Source: an uncultured Pseudomonadota bacterium (lineage in GTDB: Bacteria; Myxococcota_A; Polyangia; HGW-17). From it: a stretch of DNA of 7,828 nucleotides. Location of the stretch: positions 1 to 7,828 of the forward strand of contig CALKWH010000288.1 in NCBI GenBank assembly GCA_938004375.1, in the 5' to 3' direction. Shown one piece after another: positions 7,533-7,828 of the stretch (its first letter is position 1; every line of letters begins with the position of its first letter). Below the pieces are notes generated by a model. That model did not search any database. It was not told the DNA's origin and saw only the letters and a list, made by a program, of their open reading frames with translations. A program made the translations under genes and the position numbers.

Positions 7533-7583
7533 ACCAGGCGCGAACCGCACTTCCCAAAGGTGCGTAGCCGGTTACGCGCTGGT
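7533..7583. repeat. Nested inverted repeats between the two divergent promoters
   Basis: An outer stem pairs 7533-7542 (ACCAGGCGCG, one bulged G) with 7575-7583 (CGCGCTGGT). Inside it, CGCAC at 7546-7550 pairs with GTGCG at 7560-7564 across a 9-base loop. An alternative 16-bp imperfect palindrome, GCGTAGCCGGTTACGC at 7562-7577, overlaps both. It has no U-tract, so it is not a typical intrinsic terminator. It could be a regulator site or chance pairing in GC-rich DNA. Confidence 0.3.
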
Positions 7584-7622
7584 CGGCCTCGACCCGGTCC
7601 CGGTACTGGCAAGGCACACCTG

Positions 7623-7636
7623 CAATACGAGTATTG
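7623..7636. promoter_or_regulatory. 14-bp interrupted palindrome over the -35 box of the plus-strand gene
   Basis: CAATACGAGTATTG has 6-bp perfect arms (CAATAC/GTATTG) around a 2-base centre. Its right arm overlaps the TTGATT -35 element at 7634-7639, a position where a bound dimer would block RNA polymerase. Its sequence is unrelated to the 20-bp palindrome before fas. Confidence 0.4.
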
Positions 7637-7662
7637 ATTTCCCTTCGGTCACCTGCTAGAGT
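7634..7662 (+). promoter_or_regulatory. Sigma70-like promoter of the truncated plus-strand gene
   Basis: TTGATT (7634-7639) and TAGAGT (7657-7662) are separated by exactly 17 bp, and the -10 has a TG extension (TGC at 7654-7656). Both boxes match consensus at four of six positions. The predicted start near 7669 would leave a leader of only about 15 bases holding the ribosome-binding site. Confidence 0.5.
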
Positions 7663-7684
7663 CGCGGCCGGAAGAGGTGACCGA
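7645..7684. repeat. 10-bp perfect inverted repeat spanning the -10 box and the Shine-Dalgarno
   Basis: TCGGTCACCT (7645-7654) is the exact reverse complement of AGGTGACCGA (7675-7684), with 20 bases between. The left arm sits between the -35 and -10 boxes, and the right arm contains AGGTGA of the ribosome-binding site and the A of the start codon. As DNA it could be a regulator site flanking the -10. As RNA it would hide the ribosome-binding site, but only in transcripts that start upstream of 7645. Confidence 0.45.
7674..7680 (+). promoter_or_regulatory. Ribosome-binding site of the truncated plus-strand gene (GAGGTGA)
   Basis: GAGGTGA is a near-complete complement of the 16S rRNA 3' end. 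The GAGG core lies six bases before the ATG at 7684. This fixes the start of the plus-strand gene. Confidence 0.75.
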
Positions 7685-7782
7685 TGATTCCGTACGAAGA
7701 ACTGGTGAAAGCCCTGGATGAACTGAACGGCCGCGCCCCGGCTCGCCCGAAGCAGGAGTTCAAACCCAAGGCCTCGGGCAGC
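7684..7782 (+). CDS. N-terminal fragment (33 codons) of an unrecognised protein
   Basis: The ATG is preceded by a strong ribosome-binding site and a plausible promoter, which is the main reason to believe in this gene. The 33 genomic codons give MIPYEELVKALDELNGRAP followed by a basic, proline-containing stretch (RPKQEFKPKASGS). The first 15 residues look like an amphipathic acidic helix; there is no signal peptide or membrane segment. I do not recognise the family and assign no function. It is transcribed away from fas and shares its upstream region, so joint regulation is possible but unproven. The reading frame continues past 7782 only because the sequencing adapter happens to be open (RSEEHTSELQS and on); those residues are not part of the protein. 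The rest of the gene is missing from the assembly. Confidence 0.6.
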
Positions 7783-7828
7783 AGATCGGAAGAGCACACG
7801 TCTGAACTCCAGTCACCGAATACGATCT
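7783..7828 (+). other. Illumina TruSeq adapter contamination, not genomic
   Basis: From 7783 the sequence begins AGATCGGAAGAGC and matches the 34-base TruSeq index-read adapter through ...CCAGTCAC at 7816. The next eight bases, CGAATACG (7817-7824), sit where the sample index belongs. The final ATCT (7825-7828) is how the following adapter segment begins. The library insert therefore ended at 7782 and the contig was extended into adapter. The junction is clean. Confidence 0.98.

Noticed and set aside
6546..7550. Minus-strand open frame of 334 codons starting upstream of fas
   Set aside because: It is in a different frame from fas, is Arg/Gly/Pro-rich, and overlaps the well-supported AT domain. 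Its upstream part runs through the promoter and operator region.
7533..7583. Intrinsic terminator or tRNA-like gene
   Set aside because: Stems are short and bulged, there is no U-tract, no T-loop or anticodon arrangement, and it lies between divergent promoters where a terminator is not expected.
7447..7797. Minus-strand open frame of 116 codons in the intergenic region
   Set aside because: It starts inside the Illumina adapter (the VLFRS peptide is a known adapter translation) and runs antisense through the promoter region, so it is an artefact.
1..7828. Polyketide synthase or PUFA synthase
   Set aside because: The AT-ER-DH-MPT-ACP-KR order, the FMN-type ER with GMTPTT, and the large FAS-I-type ACP are specific to FAS-I. 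PKS and PUFA synthases have different order, different ER folds and DSLxxxE-type ACP sites.

Overview
This 7.8 kb window comes from a high-GC bacterium (nearly every codon of the main gene ends in G or C). It is dominated by one giant minus-strand gene, a bacterial type I fatty acid synthase (FAS-I). I translated the minus strand codon by codon from the ATG at 7393-7391 to the left edge. It stays open for 2464 codons with no stop or frameshift and then runs off the window. The domain order is that of the one-chain FAS-I known from mycobacteria and corynebacteria: acetyl transferase (AT), FMN enoyl reductase (ER), MaoC-type double hot-dog dehydratase (DH), malonyl/palmitoyl transferase (MPT), acyl carrier protein (ACP), ketoreductase (KR), then the opening of the ketosynthase (KS) region. 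Key residues are visible in AT, ER, DH, MPT, ACP and KR. The KS catalytic core, and any fused phosphopantetheinyl transferase, would lie beyond position 1.

Positions 7394-7683 are a divergent intergenic region of about 290 bp. On the fas side there is an AAAGGA ribosome-binding site, an extended -10 element (TGC-TAAAAT) and, just downstream of the predicted transcription start, a perfect 20-bp AT-rich palindrome that looks like a repressor operator. On the other side there is a sigma70-like promoter (TTGATT, 17 bp, TAGAGT, with TG extension), a 14-bp interrupted palindrome over its -35 box and a 10-bp perfect inverted repeat whose right arm covers the Shine-Dalgarno sequence. These serve a plus-strand gene starting at 7684. 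Only its first 33 codons are present and I do not recognise it.

The last 46 bases (7783-7828) are not genomic. They match the Illumina TruSeq index adapter, followed by an apparent 8-base index and the start of the next adapter segment. The true sequence ends at 7782, and any translation or ORF crossing 7783 is an artefact.

The taxon cannot be fixed from this window. FAS-I is best known from Mycobacteriales (Actinobacteria), but nothing around the gene is diagnostic of that group. The protein has several departures from the mycobacterial sequence as I remember it, so a distant or non-actinobacterial host is possible. The main biological interest is the divergent FAS-I and its palindrome-rich control region. 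I see no mobile element, CRISPR array, tRNA or rRNA gene.
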